Origin: JTS-RE9 sp964649195
GTDB taxonomy: Bacteria > Planctomycetota > Phycisphaerae > Phycisphaerales > Phycisphaeraceae
Assembly: GCA_964649195.1 (NCBI GenBank)
Contig: CAZYPK010000012.1
Location: forward strand, 1 to 64,000
Reading direction: 5' to 3'
DNA length: 64,000 nucleotides
The position numbers were made by a program, and so were the translations under genes. Below the pieces are notes generated by a model that was given only the letters and a program-made list of their open reading frames with translations, had not been told where the DNA came from and searched no databases. Below are positions 7,360-15,751 of the stretch, in pieces. Each line of letters starts with the position of its first letter. Within the stretch, counting starts at the first letter, position 1.

Positions 7360-9087
7360 ATGTATTGGTTGGGTTGTTTCGTCTCGTCCCTGCCGAAGCG
7401 TAACCTGGAATTAAAGGGGAATGTTTTGCCTCGTCTGGTTCGATGTCGTGTATGTCCGCGTTGCGGCTCCGGTTCGTTCCGCAAGGTTCGCGCCGATGCG
7501 GTGATCGCCCTGCGCAAGGTGCGCGAGTGCCGCAAGTGCAGCCAGCAGTATCGTCCGCCGATGCCGGCGTGGTTGTCATTGCTGCTGATGCTCGCGGGGA
7601 CGGGCATGATGGTCTGGCTGGGACTGCGGGTGAAGGATGTCGGCATCTCCAGGCAACTGTTCGACGAAGTTGCTCCGCTGATTCTGGCGGGCTTGGGCGG
7701 CATGGTGGTGCTCTTCGGCCTCGTGAAACTGCTCTTTGATCGCGGCATCAATCCGCCGCCGCGACAGGACTGGCGCGAACGCACGGAACCGACGCCCCCT
7801 GCCGTGCCCAAAGGCGTCAACTTCGCATCGATCGCGCCGACTCCCGCAGTCATCACCCCCCCTGCCTCCCCGGTATCTCCGGCTCCCCCGATTGTTGCTC
7901 CGCCCGGCGTTGCCGCACCTGCAAGAACAGGCGGGCCGACGCCGGCCAGTTCTGTCGCGGTGTCCTCCGCAGGCGATGGCCCCATGCCTTCGCCATTGGT
8001 GCTGGAATCGCTTCAGGCCGGCGCGGTGATTCCCGCGCATCCGCTGGCACTCAACAGCCATCGTGAGTTTGATGTCCGCCGTATGCGAACGCTTTCGAGG
8101 TATTACCTGGCTGCCGGCGCTCATGGCCTGGCGGTGGGCGTTCATACGACGCAGTTCGGCATCCGAAAGCCCAAGCACAATCTGCTCCGCCCGGTGCTTG
8201 AAACGGTCAGCCAGGTGATGCGAAGCCACGAAACGCGCACGGCAAAACCGCTGATCAAGGTGGCCGGCATCTGCGGCAACACCTCCCAGGCCGTGGCCGA
8301 GGCGGAACTGGCGCGGGAACTGGGCTACGACATCGGCCTGCTCAATCTGGGGGCGGTGCCCGTCGAGGCGACGGATTATGAGCTGATCCAGCACTGCCGA
8401 TCCGTGGCCAACGTCATCCCCCTCTTCGGCTTTTATCTGAACCCCGCCATCGGCGGCCGGCCGCTGCCTTTCAAGTTCTGGCGCGCGTTTGCGGAGATCG
8501 GCAATGTCGTGGCGATCAAGATTGCCGCGTTCAACCGCTATCAGACGCTGGAGGTGATGCGGGCGGTCGCCGAGGCGGGAAGATCGTTAACGGCCGGCAC
8601 CCCCGGCACCCCCGGTAATGCGAACGCCAACGCCATCGCCATCTACACCGGCAACGATGACACGATCATCAGCGACCTCGTGGGCGACTGGCGGTTTGAT
8701 GTGAACGGCGTCCCCGTCTCGCAGCGGATCGTCGGCGGCCTGCTGGGTCACTGGGCCTGCTGGACCCGGGCGGCGGTGGATACGTTTGGCAGCCTCAAAC
8801 AGATCGGACGGAACGGATCGATCCCCGCCGACACCGCCCTGCTTGCCCGGCAGGTCACCGACATGAACGGCGCCATCTTCGATGCCGCCAACAACTTCCG
8901 CGGCGCGATTCCCGGTGTGCTCGATGTGCTGCACAGGCAGGGCCTGATCGACAACAACCTCTGCCTCGATCCCAATGAATCACTGAGCCCCGGCCAGGCG
9001 GAAGAAATCACCCGCGTCATCCATGCGTATCCGCATCTGACGGATGATGCGTTTGTGCAAGAACATTTGAATGAGTGGATTCAGTAG
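7360..9087 (+). CDS. Membrane-anchored zinc-ribbon protein fused to a DHDPS-family (DapA/NanA-like) aldolase
   Basis: A 575-residue protein in one frame. Residues 32-62 form a zinc ribbon (CPRC...CRKC), two membrane helices follow (about 68-90 and 103-127), then a Pro/Ala-rich linker to about 208. From about 212 comes a full DHDPS-like TIM barrel: AHPLALNSHREFD, GVHTTQFGIRKPKHNL, GFYLNPAIGG (tyrosine) and VVAIKIAAFNRYQTL (Schiff-base lysine). Catalytic residues look intact, so a lyase or aldolase acting at the inner membrane is inferred. Residues GTPGTPGNANANA are a low-complexity insert. The true start may be TTG at 7426, which has AAAGGGG upstream. Alternative reading: two ancestral genes joined; M209 lacks a ribosome site. 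Confidence 0.78.
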   Translation: MYWLGCFVSSLPKRNLELKGNVLPRLVRCRVCPRCGSGSFRKVRADAVIALRKVRECRKCSQQYRPPMPAWLSLLLMLAGTGMMVWLGLRVKDVGISRQLFDEVAPLILAGLGGMVVLFGLVKLLFDRGINPPPRQDWRERTEPTPPAVPKGVNFASIAPTPAVITPPASPVSPAPPIVAPPGVAAPARTGGPTPASSVAVSSAGDGPMPSPLVLESLQAGAVIPAHPLALNSHREFDVRRMRTLSRYYLAAGAHGLAVGVHTTQFGIRKPKHNLLRPVLETVSQVMRSHETRTAKPLIKVAGICGNTSQAVAEAELARELGYDIGLLNLGAVPVEATDYELIQHCRSVANVIPLFGFYLNPAIGGRPLPFKFWRAFAEIGNVVAIKIAAFNRYQTLEVMRAVAEAGRSLTAGTPGTPGNANANAIAIYTGNDDTIISDLVGDWRFDVNGVPVSQRIVGGLLGHWACWTRAAVDTFGSLKQIGRNGSIPADTALLARQVTDMNGAIFDAANNFRGAIPGVLDVLHRQGLIDNNLCLDPNESLSPGQAEEITRVIHAYPHLTDDAFVQEHLNEWIQ

Positions 9088-9144
9088 TGCGATCGGCAGC
9101 GACGCGCAGCGAAGACGCTGCGGCTATGAATCAAGGCGTGATCA

Positions 9145-9375
9145 TCACTGCGGAATCTGCGCAGCAAATTTCTTCTTGAATTCATCGAGCGTCGCACAGC
9201 CTGCGGGCAGCGTCGCTTCATCGACCAGCAAAACGGGGATGCCATCGCGGATCGGATAGCGAAGCCCGCCGACGCTGCCGACAAGCCATTGTCCATCCAA
9301 TTGCAGGGGCGAACGCGTCAGAGGACAGACGAGGATTTTGAGAAGATCGGAATCGATGGTGACGGTCGATGGCAT
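9145..9375 (-). CDS. Trm112-like (UPF0434/YcaR family) protein
   Basis: A 76-residue protein. LLKILVCPLTRSPLQL, then GLRYPIRDGIPVLLVDEA, are the conserved blocks of the Trm112/YcaR family. Only the first cysteine of the usual zinc pairs is seen, as in many bacterial members. In eukaryotes and archaea Trm112 activates methyltransferases; the bacterial role is mostly unassigned. It ends convergent with the DHDPS-like gene. Confidence 0.85.
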   Translation of the reverse strand: MPSTVTIDSDLLKILVCPLTRSPLQLDGQWLVGSVGGLRYPIRDGIPVLLVDEATLPAGCATLDEFKKKFAAQIPQ

Positions 9376-9400
9376 GGCATGCTCCGAAGCAAAACGGGCA

Positions 9401-9745
9401 TCATATCAAACCGCAGTATTGCAGAAGCCAGACTGTTGCACCGACAAAGGCGGCAAGTAAAGAAATGAACACATAATAATCTGCGACGGCATCAAGCCAA
9501 CTTCGTCGATGCGGCCAGATACGAGCAGTTCGCCTCTTATAGTCGATGATCTTTCCTGTGATGTACGTAGCCCAGGCAAGGAATATGAAAAAATAAACGG
9601 CCATCAGCAAAGGAACCGCAATAAGCACGACACCGAGAACAATCATCCCAAAAGCTTCTCGCCAGCTTATTTCGTTTGCGGCTCGCGACCGTTCCTTGAT
9701 TCGGGCTTCATTGGAACCGAGGATTCGTGGGTGAAGGCTGCTCAT
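9401..9745 (-). CDS. Small membrane protein of unknown function
   Basis: A 114-residue protein with hydrophobic segments at about 33-58 and 90-110 and a basic loop between (YKRRTARIWPHRRSW). No family recognised. Base composition from 9400 to 10430 is visibly lower in GC than the flanks, so this and the next gene may be recent arrivals. Confidence 0.6.
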   Translation of the reverse strand: MSSLHPRILGSNEARIKERSRAANEISWREAFGMIVLGVVLIAVPLLMAVYFFIFLAWATYITGKIIDYKRRTARIWPHRRSWLDAVADYYVFISLLAAFVGATVWLLQYCGLI

Positions 9746-9789
9746 TGATGCAGAATGATAGCAGTTGATCCTTCAATCAGAGATGCATT

Positions 9790-10407
9790 TCATTCGTTGG
9801 CATCACCCAATTTGAACGAGGATTTAACGTCGAGCGATTTCGCTCTCCAGACATCATCTGAACGAATCTCGGACATCGATGCCAGCACGATGAACACCAT
9901 AACAAGCACTGCGAGCGCTGCTCCCACCGCCTGCTTAGCGCCAAACTGTGTCGCTACATCATTGCTCGGTTCTGTCGTCGCGCCATCAGCCAGTGGTGAA
10001 AAACAGAGTTCCGCCAGAATCGCCCCGTACAAAAATGGAAGCAAGCCGGTTGCGATGGCAGGGCCCATGGCAGAAGGATCATCCATATTCCGCATGAACT
10101 GAATGATGTGAAGAACAAGACCGATCACGCCTGCTGCCCATGCGAGAGAGTGCCCTCTCACCCAGACGCCACGCATCTGAATTCGCGCAGCGTGCTCCAG
10201 TGAACGATGGCTGCCCAAGCTTGCCCGAAGTGCTGCGGTGATGGTGGCTGGCCTGAAACTGAGCAGTAAGCCTACGACGATGATCGACGTCACCTGAACG
10301 AGGGCCACGAAATCAAATAGCGATCGCCACGATTCCAGCAGATCCATGCTCCATGAAAGAGTCAGTGTTGCTGCCAGAATCGCGGTCAGTCGCACAAGGA
10401 AGTTCAT
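9790..10407 (-). CDS. MotA/TolQ/ExbB-like membrane protein (divergent)
   Basis: A 205-residue protein with about four membrane segments. The block MDDPSAMGPAIATGLLPF followed by LYGAILAEL matches the conserved MotA/ExbB region (dDPs.iG.gia.AL..t.YG.ll.n). The earlier IIVVGLLLSFRPATI resembles the MotA TM2 entry. No MotB or TolR partner lies next to it, so it is an orphan proton-channel-like protein. ATG 10407 is preceded by AAGGAG at seven bases; an upstream ATG at 10425 is less likely. Confidence 0.62.
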   Translation of the reverse strand: MNFLVRLTAILAATLTLSWSMDLLESWRSLFDFVALVQVTSIIVVGLLLSFRPATITAALRASLGSHRSLEHAARIQMRGVWVRGHSLAWAAGVIGLVLHIIQFMRNMDDPSAMGPAIATGLLPFLYGAILAELCFSPLADGATTEPSNDVATQFGAKQAVGAALAVLVMVFIVLASMSEIRSDDVWRAKSLDVKSSFKLGDANE

Positions 10408-10433
10408 GTTGTCGCTCCTTATCACGATGCACT

Positions 10434-11909
10434 TTAAGATGCATCACGATCAACGCGTTCGATGTCCGCACCCAGTTGCTGCAGGCAGGTTTCCATGCGC
10501 TCATAGCCGCGGTCCAGATGGTAAACGCGGTGCACCGTTGTCGTGCCTCGCGCTGCCAGACCAGCGATGATCAGGCCTGCGCTGGCGCGAAGATCGCTGG
10601 CCATGACGGGTGCGCCGACGAGTCTGCGCACACCTGACACGAGGGCCGTCGGCCCGTTGCGGACGATGTTCGCACCCATGCGCAGCAGCTCTGCGGTGTG
10701 CATGAAGCGATCGGGGAAAATCTTCTCCGTGATGATCGAGTTGCCGTCGGCCAGGCAGAGCAAGGCCATGATCTGAGCCTGAAGGTCGGTCGGGAAGCCG
10801 GGGTGCGGCTGCGTGGTGACTTCAACGGGATCAAGCCGGCGGGCGCTGGCCACGCGGACGGTTTCGCGCAGGCGATCGACGTTGGAGCAGTCGTCCCTGG
10901 GCAGCTCGATTTCGACGCCGATTTCCTCGAGGCGGTCGATCGCGGCGGTGAGGGCATCGACGGGGCAGTTTTCAAGCACCACATCGCCATTGGTGACGGC
11001 GGCGGCCATGATGTAGGTGCCCGCCTCGATGCGGTCGGGCATGACGGTGTGATCGACGCCGTGCAGTTCATCGACGCCTTCGATGACGATGCGCGGCGAG
11101 CCGTGACCGGTGATGCGGGCGCCCATCGCGTTGAGCATGCGGGCGAGGTCTTCGATCTCCGGTTCGCAAGCGGCGGACTCGATGATCGTCGTGCCCTGAG
11201 CGAGCGCGGCGGCGCTCATGACATTGGCGGTGCCCAGCACGGTGGAGCCGAAGGGGCCGCCCAGGAAGACGCGCGTGCCGCGCAGCCGCTTGGCCTCGGC
11301 GACGATGTAGCCTTCATCGAGCGTGATGCGGGCGCCCAGGGCCTTGAGGCCGCGGATGTGCAGATCGACGGGGCGCGGGCCGATGTTGCAGCCGCCGGGC
11401 ATGGAGACACGGGCATGGCCTCGCTTGGCCAGCAGCGGGCCGAGGGTGCAGATGGAGGCCCGCATGGTGCGGACGATGTCGTAATCGCATTTGCTGGAGG
11501 AGGGGTCGGTGACGTGGAGCGTCAGCTCGTTGATTTCCTCGGCGGTCGCGCCGCCGAAGTCGATGGGTGCGGCGCCCCCGGAGCGCGGGATGGCTCCGAC
11601 CTTGCGGCTGACCGCCGTGGCGATGGAGCCGTGCCCGTTGCCCCCTGCCAAGGCGGCGGCGGACGTGGCGACGGTGACGACCTTGGGCGACTTGATCGCC
11701 CCGGCCATGCGCCAGTTGGCCGCGCACCCGATCGATTCGAGCAGCCGGCACATGTTCTGAATGTCGGAGAGATCGGGCACGTCGCGCAGCACCACCGGCT
11801 CATCCGTGAGCAGCGCCGCCGCCATCAGGGGCAGGCTGGCGTTCTTGGAGCCGTGGATACGCAGGCTGCCGCGCAGACGTTTTCCGCCGTGAATAATGAA
11901 TGCATCCAT
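10434..11909 (-). CDS. murA: UDP-N-acetylglucosamine 1-carboxyvinyltransferase
   Basis: A 491-residue EPSP-synthase-fold enzyme for the first committed step of peptidoglycan synthesis. The catalytic cysteine is in MPGGCNIGPRPVDLH, the lysine is in GSKNASLPL, and RTMRAS and DRIEAGTY are conserved. It is about 70 residues longer than usual because of an Ala/Gly-rich insert at about residues 70-130, before the conserved DYDIVRTMRAS strand. The presence of Cys implies fosfomycin sensitivity by family knowledge. It is separated from the MotA-like gene by only 26 bases. Confidence 0.95.
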   Translation of the reverse strand: MDAFIIHGGKRLRGSLRIHGSKNASLPLMAAALLTDEPVVLRDVPDLSDIQNMCRLLESIGCAANWRMAGAIKSPKVVTVATSAAALAGGNGHGSIATAVSRKVGAIPRSGGAAPIDFGGATAEEINELTLHVTDPSSSKCDYDIVRTMRASICTLGPLLAKRGHARVSMPGGCNIGPRPVDLHIRGLKALGARITLDEGYIVAEAKRLRGTRVFLGGPFGSTVLGTANVMSAAALAQGTTIIESAACEPEIEDLARMLNAMGARITGHGSPRIVIEGVDELHGVDHTVMPDRIEAGTYIMAAAVTNGDVVLENCPVDALTAAIDRLEEIGVEIELPRDDCSNVDRLRETVRVASARRLDPVEVTTQPHPGFPTDLQAQIMALLCLADGNSIITEKIFPDRFMHTAELLRMGANIVRNGPTALVSGVRRLVGAPVMASDLRASAGLIIAGLAARGTTTVHRVYHLDRGYERMETCLQQLGADIERVDRDAS

Positions 11910-12023
11910 GCGCAGGCCACTTTCGCAGATTAGGCGGAGAAGAGCAAGAGGGATTTCGATGATGCGGAAGATTTATCGGCCAGCCGATGGGCGATGCTTG
12001 CATTTTCCATTATCTTCTCTGCC

Positions 12024-12953
12024 ATGACTGCTCGATTTACCATCATCGGACTTGGCGAAGCGCTTTTTGATGTTTTCCCGGATCGTCAGATCCTCGGAGG
12101 TGCGCCGTTGAATGTGGCGGTTCATGCGCATCAGTTGGCCCAGCCGCGCGGCGGGCGCGGCGTGGTCGTCAGCCGCATCGGACAGGATGCCCGGGGCGAC
12201 ACCCTGCTGGCGGACCTGCGATCGCGCGGCATGAGCACCGAGTTCATCCAGACCGATCCCGACCGCCCCACCGGCACGGTCTATGTCGATGTCGGCTTCG
12301 ACGGCGAACCGAGCTACGAAATCGTGCAGGGCGTCGCCTGGGACTGGCTCCAGTTCGACCCCGATGCCGAGTCGCTGGCCAACGCATGTCAGGCGGTCTG
12401 CTTCGGCACCCTGGCGCAGCGAATCTCCGAATCGCGCAGTTGCATCCAGCGTTTTGTCACCACGGCCAAGCGGGCCATCCGGTTGTATGACGTGAATCTG
12501 AGGCAGGAGCAATACACCGCCCAGATCATCCGCCGAAGCTGCGAAATCTCCACCGTCGTCAAGCTCAACGAGACGGAGATGCCCATCGTCGCGGAACTGT
12601 GCGCCCTGACGCCATCGGCTTCTTCAACGGTCGCCGATCCGTTGGAGAAGCTGGCGATGGCGCTGCTGAAGAAATATGACCTGAAGATGATCGTGCTCAC
12701 CCGTGGCGAGCGGGGCACGGTGCTGCTGACGCCGCAGACCCGCGTGGAAGGCGAGCCGGTGCGTTATGAAGCGGAGGAAGGGGCCGATGGCGTGGGGGCC
12801 GGCGATGCGTGCGCCGCCGCGGTGCTGGTCGGGCTGGTGCAAAGGTGGCCGCTGGACAAGGTGGTGCAACTGGCCAACCGCATGGGGGCCTATGTCGCCA
12901 GCCGACGGGGAGCGACCCCGCCGCTGCCTGATGAAATCCTTCAGATGGTGTAG
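12024..12953 (+). CDS. PfkB-family sugar kinase (fructokinase-like)
   Basis: A 309-residue ribokinase-fold enzyme. N-terminal IGLGEALFDVFP and LGGAPLNVAVHAHQL match PfkB signature 1 of fructokinases. The C-terminal anion hole and catalytic base appear as GADGVGAGDACAAAV (Asp in GAGD). ATG 12024 is taken because the fold begins there; an in-frame ATG at 11994 adds ten residues. The start region is divergent from murA, 114 bases away. Substrate assignment is tentative. Confidence 0.85.
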   Translation: MTARFTIIGLGEALFDVFPDRQILGGAPLNVAVHAHQLAQPRGGRGVVVSRIGQDARGDTLLADLRSRGMSTEFIQTDPDRPTGTVYVDVGFDGEPSYEIVQGVAWDWLQFDPDAESLANACQAVCFGTLAQRISESRSCIQRFVTTAKRAIRLYDVNLRQEQYTAQIIRRSCEISTVVKLNETEMPIVAELCALTPSASSTVADPLEKLAMALLKKYDLKMIVLTRGERGTVLLTPQTRVEGEPVRYEAEEGADGVGAGDACAAAVLVGLVQRWPLDKVVQLANRMGAYVASRRGATPPLPDEILQMV

Positions 12954-13043
12954 CCCCAGCCACCCAAAAGCTCTCACCCAAAAAGTTCTCAGGTTCCGAC
13001 CTCTGACCTCTGACTTCTGTCCCCTGTCTCCTGTTTCCTGACC
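12954..13043. repeat. Convergent gap with a family A half-motif and a one-armed word repeat
   Basis: Starts with AGCCCCAGCCACCC (a lone family A end), then ACCTCTGACCTCTGACTTC and TGTCCCCTGTCTCCTGTTTC. Only one arm of the word repeat is visible here, unlike the hairpins at 27.9 and 50.3 kb that use the same words. Confidence 0.7.
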
Positions 13044-14078
13044 TCAATGCACACCCTGATCCGCCAGCCAGCGCTCGGCATCGATCGCGGCTTTGCAGCC
13101 CATGCCTGCCGCGGTGATCGCCTGACGATAGACCGAATCCGCCACATCGCCGCCGACGAAGACGCCTTCGATGTTGGTTGTGGAGCGGTAGGTGTCGGCG
13201 AGCTTGATGTAACCCTTCTCATCGAGGTCGAGTTGTCCGTTGAGAAACGAAGTGATCGGCGTGTGACCGATGGCCATGAACAGGCCGCCCAGTTGCTGCT
13301 CGCGTTCCTCGCCGGTCTTGACATTTTTGAGCCTGACGCCGGTGATCTTGTCATTCCCCAGCACATCGATGACGGTCGTGTTCCAGATGATCTCGATCTT
13401 CGGGTTGGCCATCGCCCGGTCGGCCATGATCTTGCTGGCCCGCAGTTCATCGCGGCGAACGTAGAGATAAACCTTGCTCGCAAACTTGGTGAGGTAGGTG
13501 GCTTCCTCCACCGCCGAGTCCCCCCCGCCGACGACGCCCAGCTCGGCGCCGCGGAACATGGGCAGCGCCCCGTCGCACACCGCACAGGCGCTGACCCCCC
13601 CGCCGGTGGTGGCCAGCCTCATTTCATTTTCCAGTCCCAGCCAATTGGCCTTGGCGCCGGTGGCGATGATGACGCTGTGCGCTTTCACCTCGAAGCCCGC
13701 ATCACCCTTGATGGTAAAGGGCCGCTGTTTGAGATCGACCGATTCCACGTTCTGGAACGAGGCAAAAAGCGGATAATCCTTGTTGAGATCCGCTTCGCCC
13801 TTGACGCCATCCTCGGCCACCACGCGGGTGCCGAATCGCAGAGCCTGCTTGGCGAATTCCTGCATCATCTGCGGGCCTTGGATGCCGTGATGGAAGCCGG
13901 GATAATTCTCGACCTCGGTGGTGAGCATGAGCTGCCCGCCCGGGACGAGGCTGCCCGCTGCCCGGCCGGGGAACATCAGCGGACTGAGGTTCGCGCGGGC
14001 GGCATAGATGGCGGCGGTCCAGCCTGCGGGACCCGATCCGATGATGACGACTTTTTCGATGTCTTGTGGTTCACTCAT
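13044..14078 (-). CDS. trxB: Thioredoxin reductase
   Basis: A 344-residue flavoprotein. The FAD site is VVIIGSGPAGWTAAIYAARANL, the redox pair is in ACAVCDG, the NADPH loop is GGGDSAVEEATYL, and the C-terminal FAD block is GVFVGGDVAD. It transfers electrons from NADPH to thioredoxin in the cytoplasm. It contains a small extra segment (EDGVKGEADLNKDYPLF), making it slightly longer than the usual 310-320. It starts at 14078, divergent from ureF with a 98-base shared leader. Confidence 0.95.
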   Translation of the reverse strand: MSEPQDIEKVVIIGSGPAGWTAAIYAARANLSPLMFPGRAAGSLVPGGQLMLTTEVENYPGFHHGIQGPQMMQEFAKQALRFGTRVVAEDGVKGEADLNKDYPLFASFQNVESVDLKQRPFTIKGDAGFEVKAHSVIIATGAKANWLGLENEMRLATTGGGVSACAVCDGALPMFRGAELGVVGGGDSAVEEATYLTKFASKVYLYVRRDELRASKIMADRAMANPKIEIIWNTTVIDVLGNDKITGVRLKNVKTGEEREQQLGGLFMAIGHTPITSFLNGQLDLDEKGYIKLADTYRSTTNIEGVFVGGDVADSVYRQAITAAGMGCKAAIDAERWLADQGVH

Positions 14079-14176
14079 GGGAGGGGGATTCTAGGGAAAA
14101 GGCGACGAACGTGAAAGCGACTCGTTTACAAATCAACATCCATTAACATGGAGGCCGACCATCGCGAAAGGTTCCG

Positions 14177-14899
14177 ATGCCCGCGCCTGTTGACCAATCC
14201 GCTTCCGCCGTCGCCGCCGATGAGTGGCTGCTGTGGCAGCTTATTGATTCGGCGTTTCCCACCGGCGGCTTCGCCCACTCGGCGGGCCTGGAGGCGGCCC
14301 ATCAGCAGGGCGAACTGCCGGATGGAGTCGCGCTGGCGTCGTTTCTCGAATCGGCATTGCTTCAGGCCGGCCGCTCGTTGATGCCGTTCGTGATGGCGGC
14401 CCATCATGACGCGGATCGCTTCGCGGAACTGGACCTCTTCTGCGACGCCACGCTGCGAAGCAGCGTCGCCAACCGCGCCAGCCGCGCCCAGGGACAGGCG
14501 ATGCTCATCGCCATCGAGCGCACCTTCGCCCCGCCGCCATCGGCGACGCCGCCTTCGCCGCTGTCGAACCTCCGCGCCGCCGTGCGCCGCGATCAGTTGC
14601 CGGGCCATCTCGCGCCGATCTTCGGCGCATGCGCCGGCATCCTGGGACTCTCCCGCTCATCGGTTGCGATGGCCTTCATGTTCACCACGCTTCGCGGCAT
14701 GATCTCCGCCGCGGTCCGGCTGGCGGTCGTCGGCCCGATGCAGGCCCAGATGATTCAGCATGACCTGGCATCGATCGCAAGATGGATCGTCAATCGCTTC
14801 ATCGATCTGCCGCCGACCCAGGTCGCTCAATCCGCCCCGCTCATTGATATCCTGCAAGGCGGACACGACCGTTTGTATTCGAGGTTGTTTCAAAGCTGA
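14177..14899 (+). CDS. ureF: Urease accessory protein UreF
   Basis: A 240-residue all-helical protein. DEWLLWQLIDSAFPTGGFAHSAGLE is the hallmark UreF opening, and later LGLSRSSVAMAFMF and LRGMISAAVRL are conserved. In the urease system UreF bridges UreD(H) and UreG and controls nickel delivery. No ureA, ureB, ureC, ureD or ureE lies in this window. It is followed at 118 bases by ureG, with a GCAG-word hairpin in the gap. Confidence 0.92.
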   Translation: MPAPVDQSASAVAADEWLLWQLIDSAFPTGGFAHSAGLEAAHQQGELPDGVALASFLESALLQAGRSLMPFVMAAHHDADRFAELDLFCDATLRSSVANRASRAQGQAMLIAIERTFAPPPSATPPSPLSNLRAAVRRDQLPGHLAPIFGACAGILGLSRSSVAMAFMFTTLRGMISAAVRLAVVGPMQAQMIQHDLASIARWIVNRFIDLPPTQVAQSAPLIDILQGGHDRLYSRLFQS

Positions 14900-14900
14900 G

Positions 14901-15003
14901 GCAGGGGAAAAGCGGCAGGAGCAGCGGCAGTAGCAGTGGCAGCCGCAAGCCAAAAAAGCAACGCACTGGCTTCTGCTTCTGCCCCTGCTTCTGCCGCTTC
15001 CCT
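14901..15003. repeat. Word hairpin (GCAG word) between ureF and ureG
   Basis: Left arm is AGCGGCAGGAGCAGCGGCAG with further GTAGCAGTGGCAG. Right arm is GGCTTCTGCTTCTGCCCCTG with CTTCTGCCGCTTCCC, its imperfect reverse complement. The loop is CCGCAAGCCAAAAAAGC-like. Each arm is a run of one six-base word with drift. Confidence 0.85.
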
Positions 15004-15017
15004 CCCCGGAGTTCACC

Positions 15018-15737
15018 ATGCACAGTCACGATCACAGCCACCATCACACGCACGATCACATGGATCACCCCGGCCGGTATGAGCAGCGCGATCCGCGCCT
15101 GCTCCGCGATTTTTCGCAGCGGGCCTACACCGTCGGCATCGGCGGGCCCGTCGGCAGCGGCAAGACGGCGCTCATGCTCGCGCTCTGCCTGAAGCTGCGC
15201 GATCGCTTGAACATCGCCGCAGTCACAAATGACATCTTCACCCGTGAAGACGGCGAATTCCTGATGCGTCACAACGCCCTGCCCCACGAACGCATCAAGG
15301 CGGTCGAAACCGGCGGCTGCCCCCATGCCGCCATCCGCGAGGACATCTCCGCCAACATGTTCGCCTTGGAGCAGCTTCACGATCAGTTTCATCCGCAGCT
15401 CCTGCTGCTCGAATCCGGCGGCGACAATCTCGCGGCAAACTTCAGCCGGGAACTGGCGGATTACACCATCTATGTCATCGATGTGGCCGGCGGCGACAAG
15501 GTGCCTCGCAAGGGAGGGCCGGGCATCACGCAGTCCGACCTGCTGGTCATCAACAAGACGGACATTGCCCAGGCGATCGGCGCGGACCTGGAGGTGATGG
15601 CCCGCGATGCGAAGAAGATGCGGGGCAACGGCCCGACGATCTTCGCGCAGGTCAAGCATGGTGCGGGCGTCGATGAAATCGTCGGCCACATCCTGCACGA
15701 CTGGCGGCACGCGGCGGGCGTGTTGCACGAACACTGA
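15018..15737 (+). CDS. ureG: Urease accessory GTPase UreG with histidine-rich N-terminus
   Basis: A 239-residue SIMIBI GTPase. The first 18 residues hold nine histidines, a probable nickel store as in some UreG and HypB proteins. The P-loop is GGPVGSGKT, the metal-binding CPH motif is ETGGCPHAAIRED, and NKTD gives guanine specificity. UreG hydrolyses GTP to insert nickel. It lies downstream of ureF, and convergent with the allophanate hydrolase gene 14 bases away. Its client enzyme is not encoded in the window. Confidence 0.95.
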   Translation: MHSHDHSHHHTHDHMDHPGRYEQRDPRLLRDFSQRAYTVGIGGPVGSGKTALMLALCLKLRDRLNIAAVTNDIFTREDGEFLMRHNALPHERIKAVETGGCPHAAIREDISANMFALEQLHDQFHPQLLLLESGGDNLAANFSRELADYTIYVIDVAGGDKVPRKGGPGITQSDLLVINKTDIAQAIGADLEVMARDAKKMRGNGPTIFAQVKHGAGVDEIVGHILHDWRHAAGVLHEH

Positions 15738-15751
15738 TGCGCCGGGTCGAT

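Noticed and set aside
10698..11933. A 411-residue plus-strand frame over murA
   Set aside because: Antisense of murA; no motif, biased composition.
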